A stretch of DNA of 64,000 nucleotides, from NCBI RefSeq assembly GCF_001540865.1, contig NC_033629.1, positions 9,979,873 through 10,043,872 on the forward strand. Reading direction: 5' to 3'. Below are positions 33,181 to 46,822 of the stretch, in pieces. Position numbers and translations under genes: made by a program. The notes beneath the pieces were generated by a model, which was given only the letters and a program-made list of their open reading frames with translations, did not search any database and was not told where the DNA came from. The stretch comes from Ananas comosus (Eukaryota > Streptophyta > Magnoliopsida > Poales > Bromeliaceae). Within the stretch, counting starts at the first letter, position 1. Each line of letters begins with the position of its first letter.

Positions 33181-33255
33181 CTCGTCTCCTTCTTTTCTCA
33201 AGGAGTAGTAAATCTAGGGTTTCTCCCCTCCCCACCTTCGAAACAAGCTCCGGTG

Positions 33256-36200
33256 ATGGCGATCATGGCCCAGTCGCCGGACATCCTCGGGGAGCGCCAT
33301 TCCGGCCAGGACGTCCGCACCCAGAACGATACGCGAGCGCTTCTCCCAGTTCCTCTCCGATCACTCCAAATTCGTGGGATTTCTCGTGGATTAACCCTTC
33401 ATTTTGCGCTCTCTCTCTTGTTTTGATTGTTTTGGTGTGTTGCAGTGATGTCGTGCCAAGCCGTCGCCAACATCGTGAAGTCGTCGCTGGGACCCGTCGG
33501 TCTCGACAAGGTATAAGAAGGAAAAGATTTTTCTTTTTTACTTCAAATTCTTTGATTTAGATCGTGCTTTGCAAAGATTGGTGTTTTTAGGGCCTGTGTC
33601 GCTTGGCTTTAAGAAAAAAGAGCTCATTTTAAATCTGAAAAAGCAGTAGCTAAGTGTTTGGCGAAGAGAAATGACCTTTTAAACCCCGAAAGAAGAAGCC
33701 TGGATTCAGAGCTTCCGCTTTTCTGTTGCAGCAGAAAGCTACTGGGGAGTATGTTGAATCGTTGATGAAAAAGCTGTTTGGGCCTTTTCAAGTAGCTTCA
33801 CTTAATAGTGCTTCTGTAGAAGCTCCAGTCAGGCCAAACAAGTTATTAGGATGCCGTAAAATTGCACTTGAAGTGGTAAAGAGAATGTGTAATAGGGTTA
33901 GTTCCCATCTGGTTTTATAGTTTCCCTCAACTAGTCAATATAAGTTACCTATATAGCGATATTTGGGAATTTGTAATGAGTGGGAACAACTAGGTTGGAT
34001 GTGCTTAGTACGGCTTTCGGATCTGCAAAATGTATGAAGTCGAGGAATGGTTGTTTTTCTAAAATTTTTAAATATGGTAGTGCATAATTTGTCCGGTGTA
34101 GTCATAATCTTCAGTCAAACTCAACTGGGATTCCTGACTTGCCAATGCGTTATATGTGTTTGCCCATTTTAGAGCACTAAACGTACAAATGGAGTGATTT
34201 GCTGGTGCCCGTATCCATTGAGTTGATAGAAAGGCCTCAAGGATGATGCATGCGGATGCCAAAACTCTAGTCTCCATTATCATGTAGTGTTTTCCTTGTA
34301 TTTTTGTTACATTTTGTATAGATGCTTCTATAGTCAAGATCTGTCGGACATCTTAGAGTACATCTGTTGATCGAAATGTGGCAACAAAGAGACCTTTCTA
34401 GACTAGAGTCCATATGAGTATATGAGGGACTGGGTGGGAACCAATGCTTTAGCCCGAATAAAACATACCTCCTTTTGTCTATCTGATGTTCATTAGCTTA
34501 GCTGTTCAATATGCTGGGACTGATTTTGCTCTTTTTTTTTGGTACAAGGTTTTGTACAATCCTTATCCATGTTTGTTAACATTGAAACAAAAGTGTTAAT
34601 ATCGTTTCTAAAGGAGGCTCCTACTGAATTTAAATTAAATTCTCTTCTGAGTTCTGAATTTGGTTATATGGGAAATGAAAATTATGCCCACTCTTGCTGT
34701 TTTAATGGTCTGTTTTTATCTATGAATTCTTCTCTTTAGGCTCTCGTTGTATACGACCATTATTTCTAAAAAAAATGTTAAGAATCTCCACTTGGTTTCC
34801 TTACTTGTAGTAAATTAATTTGAATGCAATTAGCGGTTATATTCTAGCTGAATCATGTATGTGAATGCAGATTTACATGTGAGAAACTAATATCTTTAAC
34901 TTAAATGATCTAGATGCTAGTCGATGACATTGGTGATGTGACAATTACCAATGACGGTGCAACAATACTCAAGATGCTTGAAGTTGAGCATCCAGCCGCC
35001 AAGGTGATAGCTACTACCTAATGATATAGTTGTTTTACTTCTTTGGACATACAACTCTCTTATAGTGTAATCAGACTCTATTAATTGTACCTACATTGAG
35101 AATATAGGTTCTTGTTGAGCTGGCTGAGCTTCAAGATCGGGAGGTTGGAGATGGCACGACATCTGTGGTTATTGTGGCTGCAGAGTTACTTAAGGTGATA
35201 CATCTGGAGTACACCTAGTTTGTCATTTTGGGATGGTAGATATTTTGTCATTTTTCTTGAGTTATTGACTTATTGTGTAGTTATATCAAAGTCTTCTTTC
35301 AAATGCTGTACACTTTTTTGAGGAGGTGCCTTGTAGCTATCTTTTTTCTTTTAATTTAATTTTATTTATTTATTGGTTAACTGCAGAGAGGGAATGAGCT
35401 TGTGAGGAATAAAATCCACCCAACATCTATTATCAGTGGCTATCGGGTAAACTTCATGCTTCATTGTGTTATAATTGCAATGCATTCTCCAATTTTTCAT
35501 CTTTTTGTATATCCTTGCTTGTACACTTACGGCAAAATTGGAGGTGACATCCAGAATGTGTTCTGGTTTTCCATTTATAATTTTTATGTACATATATGTT
35601 CTTCATTGATCAGCTTGCGATGCGCGAAGCCTGCAAATATGTTGAAGAAAAACTAGCTGTTAAGGTATAACTCTTTTTGTTGATATTAATATTATGCTGT
35701 TACCTCTCATTATACTTCTCTACTACAAAGAATAAGCCTATGAAAGCTCTGACCTGGTTGACGAAGAGCTTTGATTTGTCACTCTTCAGGTTGAAAAGCT
35801 TGGCAAAGATTCCCTTGTAAACTGTGCGAAGACAAGTATGTCATCAAAGTTGATTGCTGCTGACAGTGATTTCTTTGCAAATTTGGTAAGGTTCATGTGA
35901 TTGTTTCATCTCATTCAGAGGGCTACTTTCAATTGTGCCAGTATTTGGTTTTCTTGATGGATACACAAGCCTATGAGTTCTATGGCTCTAGTGGTCTATA
36001 TAAAAAAGTGCAATTTCTGATAACTTGCTGTTGTAGCTAGATTTCTTTTTTAGTTATCTTGTTTTTTTTTGTTGAATCATGGATCGTGATTATATTCTCT
36101 GTTGGTTTTGTTAGATTTAAGGCTACAAATGATTGGTTGGCACGCAAATCGACTTGGGTCAAAGCTGATTTGTATGTACTGTACTTAATATTCAGAACCA

Positions 36201-39200
36201 TGGTTAGAGGCCTTCAACTGTTTGGTTGTGTTTTGACCCACTTCAGCGGCTAGGTCTGGTTGTTCTTTTGAATTTTAAACCCTTGAACATGGCTCTGGAA
36301 TCTGGATAAAATTTTTCTAATTATTATTTCCACCTGACCTTGCTGTTGAACCACTTTAAACAAACCTAATGCTATAAAACTTGTCATGCTTTTGAGCTTC
36401 CAGGCCTTCCTAAGCTATGCAATAAATCGCCTTTCTCTTCGTTTTGATCTTTGTAGTGCAGTGTTTTTTTGATAGATTTATCTGCCCTTAAAGATTCTTC
36501 GTATCAGGGAACTTTCTTAAGACAATAGGTGTGCAGGTTTGATACACCATAACAAGTAACAAATGTATCAAGATAAGTATGGCATATCAAATCCCGTCTG
36601 TGATGAAACCATGTTCATATGCAGATCAGATTGATATCGTAGTACTTTTATTCAATTTCCTTGGAAGTGAAGAATAATTGAAAATCAAAGACAATCATCT
36701 TTGTTTTCATGAGAAACTAGTGAAGATACCCGCACTTTGCCGCGGGTTGATTCCGTAGAAAAAAATAATAATAAATAAAACTAAAAATAATAATAAAAAG
36801 TCAAAGAGTTAAAAAAAAAACAAATAAAATAACTTCAGAAGAAACAACAGCAGCTACAGTAAAAGCATAAGATAAAAATATAAGAAGAATAAAAGAGAAT
36901 AAGAGAAAAACTATAAGAATAATAAATTTCTATTTATAATAGCAGTAAATGTTGAGGATTAAAATATCATATGCCTTATAGTTAGAGTCAGAAATTGCAA
37001 GTAATTAAAGTTGAGGACTAAGCATCACGTGCCTCATAGTTTGAGCAAGAAAATGTAATGCGGTAATATTCAAGGACTAAAGTGTCACATTCTTATAGTT
37101 TGGAGCCAAAAGCGTAATTTATCTTTTTTATATTTTAATTCTATTTCAGGCAAAGGCAAAGGTCTATATGATATGTTAAACTATCTAATAAATTTTAGAA
37201 TGTCTAATTGTTAAAATTAAAAGTCAATCAATCATATTTTCGATATTCCAAAAAAATTTTAAATATAAAATAGATTGCTCTTCAAACTATAAATATGGCA
37301 TTGAAGTTTGATATGAAAATCAAAGTAAAAGCGTGTAGAAATTTTTAGAACTATAAACCATTTTGAATTAACTATCCAACCTTTCAAAATTTTGTTTTTT
37401 ACTATCCAATCTTTCTACATGTTAAATTTGAATGAGTAAATGATACATTAACTTTAAAATTTAAATTCGTCGTTTAGCTTACAGATTTAGTTAATATACT
37501 TCAATGCCATATTTATAGTCTTCTTCGTTCCTACACCTCTTCTCCTCTCGCCTCCTCCTCCTCCACCGCCGCCGGCGGGTTCCCTTCACCACTGTCCATT
37601 GTCCCCTCTCTCTCCCCCTCCCCCCCTCTCGCTCTCTCTGGAAATGAAACCCTAATTGGAAGCTTTTGTCGCCCGAAGTCCAATGGCGGCTTTTGTCCTC
37701 TCAGGAGAAGCGGCTACTTATTGAATTCAAATAATAAGTGACTCGACCACGCACACTCGGACGCTATTAATGGGGGGAGGCAAAAAGAAAGGCTACGGGT
37801 AAGTACAATGAGGTGTCTTAATATCCTAATATCTATTTATATTGTATATCTATATATAGTGAATTACTTTTGGCTTGTTGATGTAAATAAGTTTGTGGTG
37901 GGGTTGTGGACCCAAAGTTGCGAAATAGGGATCTCTCTCTCTCTAGTTGCTCCAGNCGCAACTAAATTTATTAAAATAGATTTTAACTTAAACTCTATCA
38001 ATCACTTTTTTATTATTTATTATACAATTTATATCTAAGCGATCAATATTATAAAATTAAAATTTATGTTTAATACATATAATAATCTACACTATTTAAA
38101 AATTATGTGTAAAAATTTTATATATTTTAATTTTTTATCACAAAAGAGAGGAGAATTGGATTGAATTTTAGAAAACAAATCTAATTTTTTTAGTTCTAAT
38201 TAGTGAGCAGTAGAAAAGAAAAAGAAAAAAAAAGCTGGTCCAACCCAGCTCCACTCCCGCTCCCCCCTTAGGTTCCCTCCCTCAGCCACGTGGCCAAAAA
38301 ACTCACCATTCATATATTAACATAGATGATGACAAAAGCAGCCATCAGCCATAAACACAAGGCATAAGCATCTTTTGGTTAATCAATAGACAAATGTAAA
38401 ACTTGTTTTATTTGAGGAACGTAGAATGTGCGTGGGTTAGCCGGAGATCCACAAAACGAAGTAAGAAGTCAAGAATGTGAAGAGCAAATGCTTGCTTTAC
38501 ATAGTCACCATTTTTCTTTTTGTAGTTGTATTTTACATGGGAAAATATCTTGTCTGGGGTGGTAATGGTCAATATACTCAACTAATTACTGTTCCACTAT
38601 ATGCTCAGGTGATGAAATATTAAGTTCTCATAAAGCAGGCTCTTAAAAGAAAGTAATAGATCGCTAACATTTATTCTGTCTTATAATTCTTAAGATTCTC
38701 TCTGTCAGCAGTTTGGAGCCTAAAGAATATTCCCTTTTGAAATAAATAAATAATGTTACTCATATTTATCGAAATGATATAAGAAAAGTACTTCTTAGTA
38801 TGATATGTTTATTGTGATCAAGTAGGATCTTAGTAAGACTCATTGCTTGTAGTGTGGCCCTAATCATATATTCCTTGTATCTTTTGACTGTTGAAATCCA
38901 GCCATGTCATCTGTAGCTTACTGGGCCTTATCAGGGTAATAAGATCTGGTCTGTGAATTCTTAAGGTTATGGAACTAGGATAGTTGTTTGATAATCTTTT
39001 ATGATCTTCGTATTCATTGTAGTCTATTCTTCCATTATTTGGTTTTTCTAAAGATTTATCAGTCGGACTAATTTTTCGAATTCTACACAGAAGGACTTAT
39101 TATTTGTTCGAATTGAGTTTAACTCCGAGTTGACTGGATTTCTACATGAATGCAAGCTACTGATGTAATAAAGGTTGACTTCCTGTTTGACAATGGAGAC

Positions 39201-42200
39201 TTGACCCGAAGGTCTAAAAAAGCTTCATATTGAGTAAAATGACTCTATGTTTGGGTTCTGGTCCAAACTCGTGAGTGGAATATGCTTAGGTCCTACCAAA
39301 GATTGCTCGTGCCGTCCGTGCCACCGTGCTAAGACTGTTTTGGCATGTGGCATGGGTTGTGTCGACACCATATCAATCAGATGATTTTTTATTTTTTTTA
39401 CATTTTTGGGATCCTTTTGAGTTTTTTTGATTTAAAAATTTTACAAAAGTTTTTTCACACTTAAAATATATAGAACTTGTAAATCTACTAACATTTGGAG
39501 CAATTAGTAAGCTCCATTGTATAATAAGACCAACTTTTAGTGAAAGAAGAAGATTTTCACATGGTAGTGTTTTCCTATAATTTCTTATCCAATTATGACT
39601 TTGGTTTTGGTTTCATGCATGTACTTTCATAATATATATAGAATGAATTTTCTAGTTGTTATGATGTTTATGACTTCATTCTTATTAAGTTGTGTAAGAT
39701 ATGATACATAAAATGTTTTTATATCCGTTAGAGATATTAAACTCTCTACAAAACTAATTTTTCTTAAAAAAATATTACAAAAGCCAGAGCCAATGCATGC
39801 CAACATGCCAGTGCTGCAGTGCCATGCTAGTGGCATGGTACCGCAATCCTTGCCTCAGGTTTAAAGTCCAATATCACATTGAAGCTGCAAAATTGGCTTT
39901 GCTTAGAATTCAAGAATTCCTATGTTTGCATCTGAACGTAAGCTTTGATATCATTTGGATGCTTGTCTCACATAGTCAATTGACGTTCAAAGATTTTAAA
40001 CTTATATGATTAAAATGAGTATTAAGTTAAGCTGTATATGATGTATTGGATTACTTGGATGATAACATGTGAATTATTCTCTAACAGGATTTCCATGGGA
40101 AAATTTCACTCCATCTAGTGTTATTTCTGTGAAGCTTTATATTCTTATGTTTTTTTTTTGTTTCAGCTGCTTTAAATTGTGCCAAATGATTTTGATCTAT
40201 TAGATGACTTGACTGTTATGTTAGGTTGTAGATGCAGTTCAAGGTGTGAAGACTACAAATGCAAAGGGGGAAGTCAAATATCCCATCAAGGTTAGTTTCG
40301 ATGATCTATTGTAAGTTCTGAATCTGTTTGTTGATATGAATACGGTACAGCTTAAAAACTTCTTATGGGCACAGTAATTTGACAAATATAAGTTGAGGTG
40401 ATTTTTAACGCCCCTCTTAGTCTTTGCTTTGCTGGTATAATTTTAGAAATTCTTCCACATAACTTGAAACAAGTATTTTTGTAGTTATGCACTTTATTTT
40501 TTGTTGATAAATTTTGGAGCTTTTAACCAGCAATAGTTGCCTCTTTATGGAATTTGGATTTTCTGGCCTAAAATGAACTGAGGGCCTTTTTGACCTACCT
40601 TTGGGAATAGCTTTCTGCTCTAAGGAGTAGCAACTAGGCTCTTAGCAAACTTAAATTCTAGAGCTTTTGCTGTGGCCGACAGTTGAAATGAGCTTGAGGC
40701 CGAAAAGAAGTTGTTCCATTTAGAAGCCTCTGCATCTATAGCAGGAAGAGACTATTTGAAAGATTTTAATTAAAAAGTTGCAAATGCTTCTTCATACAGC
40801 TCTGCTGTGCACTGTCGTTGCAAAAGCTCCGCCAGGCTAATTGGATTTTTATCGATTCCCTGCCTATCTTGAAATTTCATGACATTTATGCTTCTCTTTT
40901 TCCATTTGTATCTTGTACAAGTGGGAAATCATAGGTTTTCTTCCAAGGAACTATTGGCAAATGAGGAACCCGATAGCTGGTTTCATTGTTATGACATTCT
41001 TTTACCTAGACAAAACTGTATCTTCACTTCGCCTGTTTGTAATCTCTTGAATCTTTTTTTTTGCATAGGGCATTAATATATTGAAAGCTCATGGAAAAAG
41101 TGCTAAAGATAGCTACTTGCTGAACGGATATGCATTAAACACCGGCCGTGCAGCTCAGGGAATGCCTACTAGAGTTTCTCCTGCAAGAATTGCTTGTCTT
41201 GATTTTAATCTTCAGAAGACGAAAATGCAAATGGGCGTCCAAGTCTTAGTCACTGATCCTAGGGAACTTGAAAAGATCCGTCAACGGTAAGTCATTATGC
41301 ATTTCAATTCCTTGTGATAATTATTCATCTTCAAAGAGCTGCTTTATTGATCCTCTTCTCAACATGACTACAGAATGATTAATATCTACTTTTCTATTTG
41401 CTTAATATCGAAACTTGCATTTTCTAATTATTATCTGTGCCAACTTTCTAGTTTATAATGTCATCTTCAGCCTTTGGAACATGGTATTTTTAATATGCAG
41501 TTTAACTTTGTTGTCTCCTTCATCCAAATTAGAACTGCTAGCGAAAGCTCTCTACTTCGTTTTAACTAGAACCTAATTTAAGCTTTGTTTCAAGAAGCCA
41601 GTAGATGCAACAACCTTTTGGGTATTGCAATTTGGCTAATACATCTATTTCACTTTTCTCTTTTTCATTGTTTTAATTTTGTTGACATCCATTGTGTGAA
41701 AGAGCGTTTCTATAGAAGATATTTCGAATTATCTGATGTGTTTACCAAGTGTTATTCTACATGCGGCCATTGGAACTTTTGGGTCTAACCTTTTGCTATA
41801 TTTCAACAAAACTTTTCCATTGCTTTTAAACTTCCTGCCCCCTATAAGTGAGTAGAACTTTTCCCTTCTTGCAGAGAAGCTGATATAACAAAAGAGCGAA
41901 TTGAGAAACTTTTGAAAGCTGGAGCTAACGTTGTATTAACAACCAAGGGAATTGATGACATGGCGCTAAAGGCATGTTACTATTAGTCGGATTCATTTTC
42001 TGCAGTTTTTTTTCCTGTTATATTTGAAGTTGCATGTCTTGGTTTACAGTATTTTGGTGTATTGACATTTATCATTCCCCGCTACTTATGTCACATAAAT
42101 GCATGCCTTCTAAACTCTATATTTACCCCTGTTGACCATGCAAGCGCCAAGAGAGAAAGTAAAGGAAAATGAATTTGGTAACTCCGGAACTTAACCAAAG

Positions 42201-45200
42201 GAAGGGTATGTTGTAAGAAACTGAACTTTCTAGTGGTATATAACAAACTCAGACTTAACGTGGTTAAATTTGTAAATAGTTGATTTCAGAAGGAATATGT
42301 TTAAAAGCCCCTAGTGTTTCATTGCCGTGGATCGTCCAGTTCAACTGCTTTCACATGTTGTCACTCATTCTCGTACTTATGTTTGACGCTTTGCTAGAAA
42401 TTTGGTATATTGTGGGAGTTATGTGATACTCAAACAGTAAATTTCCCCTGTGAACCTGACACTAATGGCTGTAACAGACCTGTTTCCAATCAAAGCTTCA
42501 TTGGGCAGGCAGTTTTTGTTGAGCCATTTGTCGACCATTTTATATGTCATTCTTATCACCTAAAACAATACCGAGTACCTTAAACTACCTGGTAATTTCT
42601 TCCCCCCAAAGGCCTAATTCTGATTGACTGTAAGGAGTGTCTTTAATTGACTTATTACAGCTTACAAGAAGAGGCAAAAATTGATGTACTAAATAGGATG
42701 TTTTCTCAACTTTGGAAGACCAAACTTTTAAAATTGGCAATTTGAACTACCAGTGATTAAGGTCAAAAGAAATTCTTTTGGAAATTCTAGTATTAGTAAA
42801 ACCATAAGATTCGCGGTTTTATGTTGTAGTTATTTTTCTTTCTTTGGTCTGCCTTTCTCCCTTCCAATAATTTCTACTCAATAGCCATACCTCTTGTGAG
42901 GTTTTGACTATAAATGTGCTATTGTCTTTTAACTTGCGGCCTTTTACTTAGTATACAACTTTATTGCAGATTTCTTCAGTTGTTGCATCTTTTGCGAAGA
43001 TACTTATTTAGAATATATGGATAGTTTGGTGAAACTTACTCCAACTCTTTGTATTGATTTTGATTGCAGTACTTTGTAGGGGCGGGTGCAATCGCAGTAA
43101 GGCGTGTCCGCAAGGAGGATTTGCGTCATGTTGCGAAGGCCTCTGGCGCAACTGTGGTATGTTTAATATCCATCACCAGAAGATAAATCCTGAATCCTAA
43201 ACCCTAATTTCTGACAACAATTTGATAGGTCCCCAAACCAACTTTTAGGCTTTGATTATTCTAATATTTTAAGACAACATTATCCATTTCAATTTTGGTT
43301 GATATTTACTTTTTTCCTTGTTTCTTTTGTGTATTCATAACTTATGTTGACTGCATATTATTGTTAGTCAGTAAAGAAGCAAAGAGGTATGCATTTCGGC
43401 AGCCACTTTCACTCCTTCAATCCTTCTCAGAGTTGAATAGATATTGGGTGCATTCCTTTCTATTTAACAATCCATTTTTCATTGCTCAACCTCTTTGTTT
43501 TTTTTTTATTTTGGGGGGCGGGGGGGTGACTGAAAGGAAACTAGTGACCAATAGACCCTTTTGATAGTTCTCTTTTGTTTTGATAGTAAATAGATGATTT
43601 TGCATGGGTATATTTATGTAATAGCTCTCTTTTCTTTGGTAACTCATTGATTCATTCTGCAGGTGACAACTTTTGCTGACATGGAAGGTGAAGAAACGTT
43701 TGACCCATCATTTCTCGGATATGCAGATGAAGTTGTGGAGGAAAAAATTGCTGATGATGATGTGATTTTGGTGAAGGGCACAAAAAACACTAGCGCGGTT
43801 GGTTCTTGTTTCTTGCTAGTTAATAAAGCTGTTTCCTCTTCTGGTGAGAATTGTTGAAACCCTAATTCTCGTTATTGTTTAATTTTGACATTTCCAACTG
43901 CAGGTTTCTTTGATACTAAGAGGTGCAAATGACTACATGCTTGATGAGATAGATCGCTCCTTACACGATGCAATTTGTATTGTTAAGCGAACTCTCGAAT
44001 CCAATACGGTATACCATGCAAAGTAACTCTTATTTTGTTAGTACATGCTTATTTTGTTAGTACATGCTTATTTTTAGCTGAGCTAAACCTTTTCTTTCTA
44101 TGATCTGAGAAAAAGGTCAAAATAAGGTCTGTTCGGCATCATGTAACGTTTCTTGTTTCTGTTCTTCTTCGAATCCCTTAAATTGGAAAAACTTGGGCAG
44201 TTTTTGGCTGAGGGATTTCTAACCCCTGGATAGTGATATATATCCCTATTCAGGATTAGTTCTTCTTGTTATCCCCATGTTTGGTGAGGGATGTCAATTA
44301 GTTCAGAAAAAGGATTAGCCATGGCGATGGGACTATTCTACCATCACCCATGGAATTGTAGATCCCAGCGGTTAACTTGCTATGGGTTTATCTCCCACAA
44401 GTCCAGGTTGGGATTTTTATATACAACTAAAGTGTTAGGCAGGATGGTATATTGTTTCCCAATCAAAAGTTGTTCTGCCAGTGAACCTCTTATCTTGGTA
44501 TTTTCGCTTTTTTCTGAACTGTTAATTTGTGGTTTCTGCCTTAGAACAGAAAATAAATATACTATAGTAACTTCGTTTTATTTGAAAGAAGGGAAGATTT
44601 TTTCAACAAACCAACAATACCAGTAATAAATGAAGCCCATTCTAAGTGCTTATAACCTTCTAGAATTTAATGAAAAATAATGAAAAGTAACACGAAAAAT
44701 TAATAAAAGGAAACATATCTAAATTCAAACCCTACTTTATTTCTACCACTCTTAATAATGTGGTGCAGGTGGTAGCTGGCGGTGGAGCAGTGGAGGCTGC
44801 ACTTTCTGTGTACTTGGAGTATTTGGCTACAACTTTGGGTTCTAGAGAGCAGTTGGCGATTGCGGAGTTTGCTGAGGCTCTTCTAATAATACCTAAGGTT
44901 TGAATTTGGCAATATAATTTCTTGTGAAGTTGAAATTTTGGCTCTTTAAACAGTGTTTTAATTTAAAGCCTGGACTGGTCTCAGGTACTTGCTGTTAATG
45001 CTGCAAAAGATGCTACTGAGTTGGTTGCGATGCTCCGGGCTTATCATCATGCTTCCCAAACAAAGGCCGATAAACAGCACCTTTCAAGGTATTGTTAGAA
45101 GAATTCTAAACCCAACTGTCTCAGCTGATTTTAGCAAATCCTTTCTGTTTTGCCTTCCATATTTTTTGAGCTTTGATTGTCCAGGAAAATTCATTGCAAT

Positions 45201-46432
45201 TTAAATTTGGGAAGTATTAATGATTTAATAAGTGATATGTATTCATTCAGATTGCTATATTTATCCATCATTATCTTTGCTGATACTACATTTGTTCCTG
45301 TGCAATGCATGGGCACTTTTTATAATAAATTTATTATTTTATATATATACAGTTGAAAAAACTAAGAAAATAAATTATTCCTTGCCAATCAATAATGATT
45401 GAAAAGTAGAAAAAAGTGAGAACAAATATTTTAAATAGTATGTAGCTGAGAAATGATGATTGTAAAAAAGATAATCAAAGAAAACCAAAAAAAATATATG
45501 CATAGAAAAACGCAGGAGAATTTATAATTTATTTGGAAGAGAATTAGAAAAGAAAAAGAGAAACATACCCTGATTGCTGAAGAAAGCTGTCATTTTTCTA
45601 TGTGAAATTATATTCATATTTTTAGTATTTATATAATCATAGCTGAAATTTAGTCAGGAATTGTATATTTATAGCCGAAATCTATTTTTTAAAATAGAGA
45701 TAAATTCTATAGTTATTTGATCCAAATAACTTGAAATTCTCCTGTTTTAGATATATTCTATTGATATTGATATATTGATTGATTATATTATATATTGACA
45801 TGGTGTTTAATACACCACATTTTTTCTGTTTCTTTCGTTTTCTTACATATCATTTGACAAACCCAGAGAATAAAGCAAAATTAAGAAAAATGTTCCACTA
45901 TATCTACCCTCACGACCTGACGACTAACTTTGCTGTTAATCTAAAACTCTAGTATAAAGTACATAATTATTCGGTTCACATGGGATATACGATCTACAAG
46001 GTTAGCATCTGTATAAATGAGAAAAATGTGCAAACTGTCACTATTTTGATTGGGAAAGTGTTAAGGTTTCTGCTAATTTTACGAGACAATCTTATTTACT
46101 CTGTTTCTACTATATTGCAGCATGGGTCTCGACCTTTTGAAGGGAACAATCCGGAACAATCTTGAAGCTGGAGTTATTGAACCGGCAATGAGTAAAGTGA
46201 AGATCATTCAGGTGGTCTCTCTTTTTTTTCTTTTGTTTGGTTTGTCCCCTGCCGTCACAACTATAATGCAATACTTGTAGATAATGCGGTTGCATTATAG
46301 AAACATTATCTTTCCACGTTAAATTATATTATTATGTTTTGAGTGCAGTTTGCTACCGAGGCAGCCATAACGATTCTGAGGATTGACGATATGATTAAGC
46401 TTGCCAAGGAAGATGAGAATGGGGAGGATTAG
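33256..46432 (+). CDS. CCT1: T-complex protein 1 subunit alpha (CCT1), 17 exons
   Basis: CCT1 is one of eight subunits of the cytosolic group II chaperonin that folds actin, tubulin and other proteins with ATP. Exons: 33256-33328, 33446-33510, 34914-35003, 35108-35194, 35387-35446, 35614-35664, 35790-35885, 40225-40290, 41069-41286, 41875-41971, 43070-43156, 43663-43797, 43904-44008, 44769-44897, 44985-45088, 46121-46211, 46349-46432. They sum to 1638 bases, 545 residues plus TAG, the usual length, and phases agree throughout. Visible: [27 protein letters not shown], the ATP-site GDGTTS (exon 4), [19 protein letters not shown] and [14 protein letters not shown]. Intron 7 is 4.3 kb and repeat-filled. 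Two odd donors: AT at intron 1 (33329) and GC at intron 10 (41972). TE copies sit in introns 2, 7, 8 and probably 15. Confidence 0.95.
33329..33330 (+). other. CCT1: Non-canonical AT splice donor of CCT1 intron 1
   Basis: Homology places the exon 1 end after the G at 33328 (codon for RTQN, then V completed by exon 2 TG). The intron then reads ATACGCGAG, where GTACGCGAG would be expected; the acceptor is a normal TTGCAG at 33440-33445. Alternative GT sites at 33374 and 33386 are in the same phase and would add 15 or 19 residues. Confidence 0.7.
33590..33850. mobile_element. GGGCCTG...CAGGCC MITE in CCT1 intron 2
   Basis: Starts GGGCCTGTGTCGCTTGGC and ends GAAGCTCCAGTCAGGCCAAACAAG, roughly inverted. 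The core has many AGCTTC/GAAGCT words. Relatives lie at 40585, 53480, 55840 and 61890, all inside introns. Confidence 0.65.
36715..37505. mobile_element. Degenerate MITE-like insert in CCT1 intron 7
   Basis: Begins near ACCCGCACTTTGCCGCGGGT (36729-36748), a short GC hairpin found at the ends of some plant DNA elements. It continues with AT-rich sequence containing ACTATAAATATGGCATTGAAG (37288) and its inverted form CTTCAATGCCATATTTATAGT (37499), a ~20-base inverted pair that bounds an inner element of ~230 bases. Confidence 0.55.
37515..37800 (+). other. Leader-like CT/GC-rich segment with ATG and GTAAGT donor in CCT1 intron 7
   Basis: An isolated GC-rich patch with CCGCCGCCGGCGGG and CT runs, AAACCCTAATT, and then ATGGGGGGAGGCAAAAAGAA followed by GGCTACGG and a consensus donor GTAAGTAC (about 37799). 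This has the form of a plant 5' UTR, a ten-codon first exon and an intron start. No downstream exon was recognised. It could be a gene fragment carried by a transposon. Confidence 0.4.
40585..40845. mobile_element. MITE of the AGCTTC/GGCC family in CCT1 intron 8
   Basis: Starts GGGCCTTTTTGACCTACC and ends GCAAAAGCTCCGCCAGGCT, with GAAGC/GCTTC words throughout, like the copy at 33590. Diverged; no clear target duplication. Confidence 0.55.
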
Positions 46433-46822
46433 AGGTTCGTGCTGAACTTAAATTAAAAGTTTTGTGGTTCTAGATAGCACTTTTGTAATTCCCTCGTGTG
46501 CGTGAACTGGTTCTAATTGTTCTGTTGCGGTAGAACCTTTCTGAGTCCGTCTAATTTCCCGGGATTTTATAGTGCCTGATTTGGAATTTCTATTATTTAG
46601 CTATTGTTCTGTAGGAGTTCTTTAATCCACTTGAGCCATTTTTGCTTGAAAAATGGCTCCTCCATCTTGAGTTCTGTGTTGCTATAAAGATAAAAGAATC
46701 AAAGATATTTTTGCTTGAAAAGAGTTTTGATTTTTCGGCTGCTCCTACTGTAAAATGGGCTTAAACGTTTACCATGAAAGCGGAAACCTTGTAATATTCT
46801 GCGCAATTTTGAATCTATTCAT
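46433..46822. other. Convergent 3' regions of CCT1 and the remorin gene
   Basis: 390 bases separate the CCT1 stop (+) from the remorin stop (-). Both 3' UTRs must share this stretch. An inverted pair lies at 46635-46660 (TGAGCCATTTTTGCTTGAAAA and AATGGCTC), possibly a shared terminator-like hairpin. No other gene. Confidence 0.6.
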
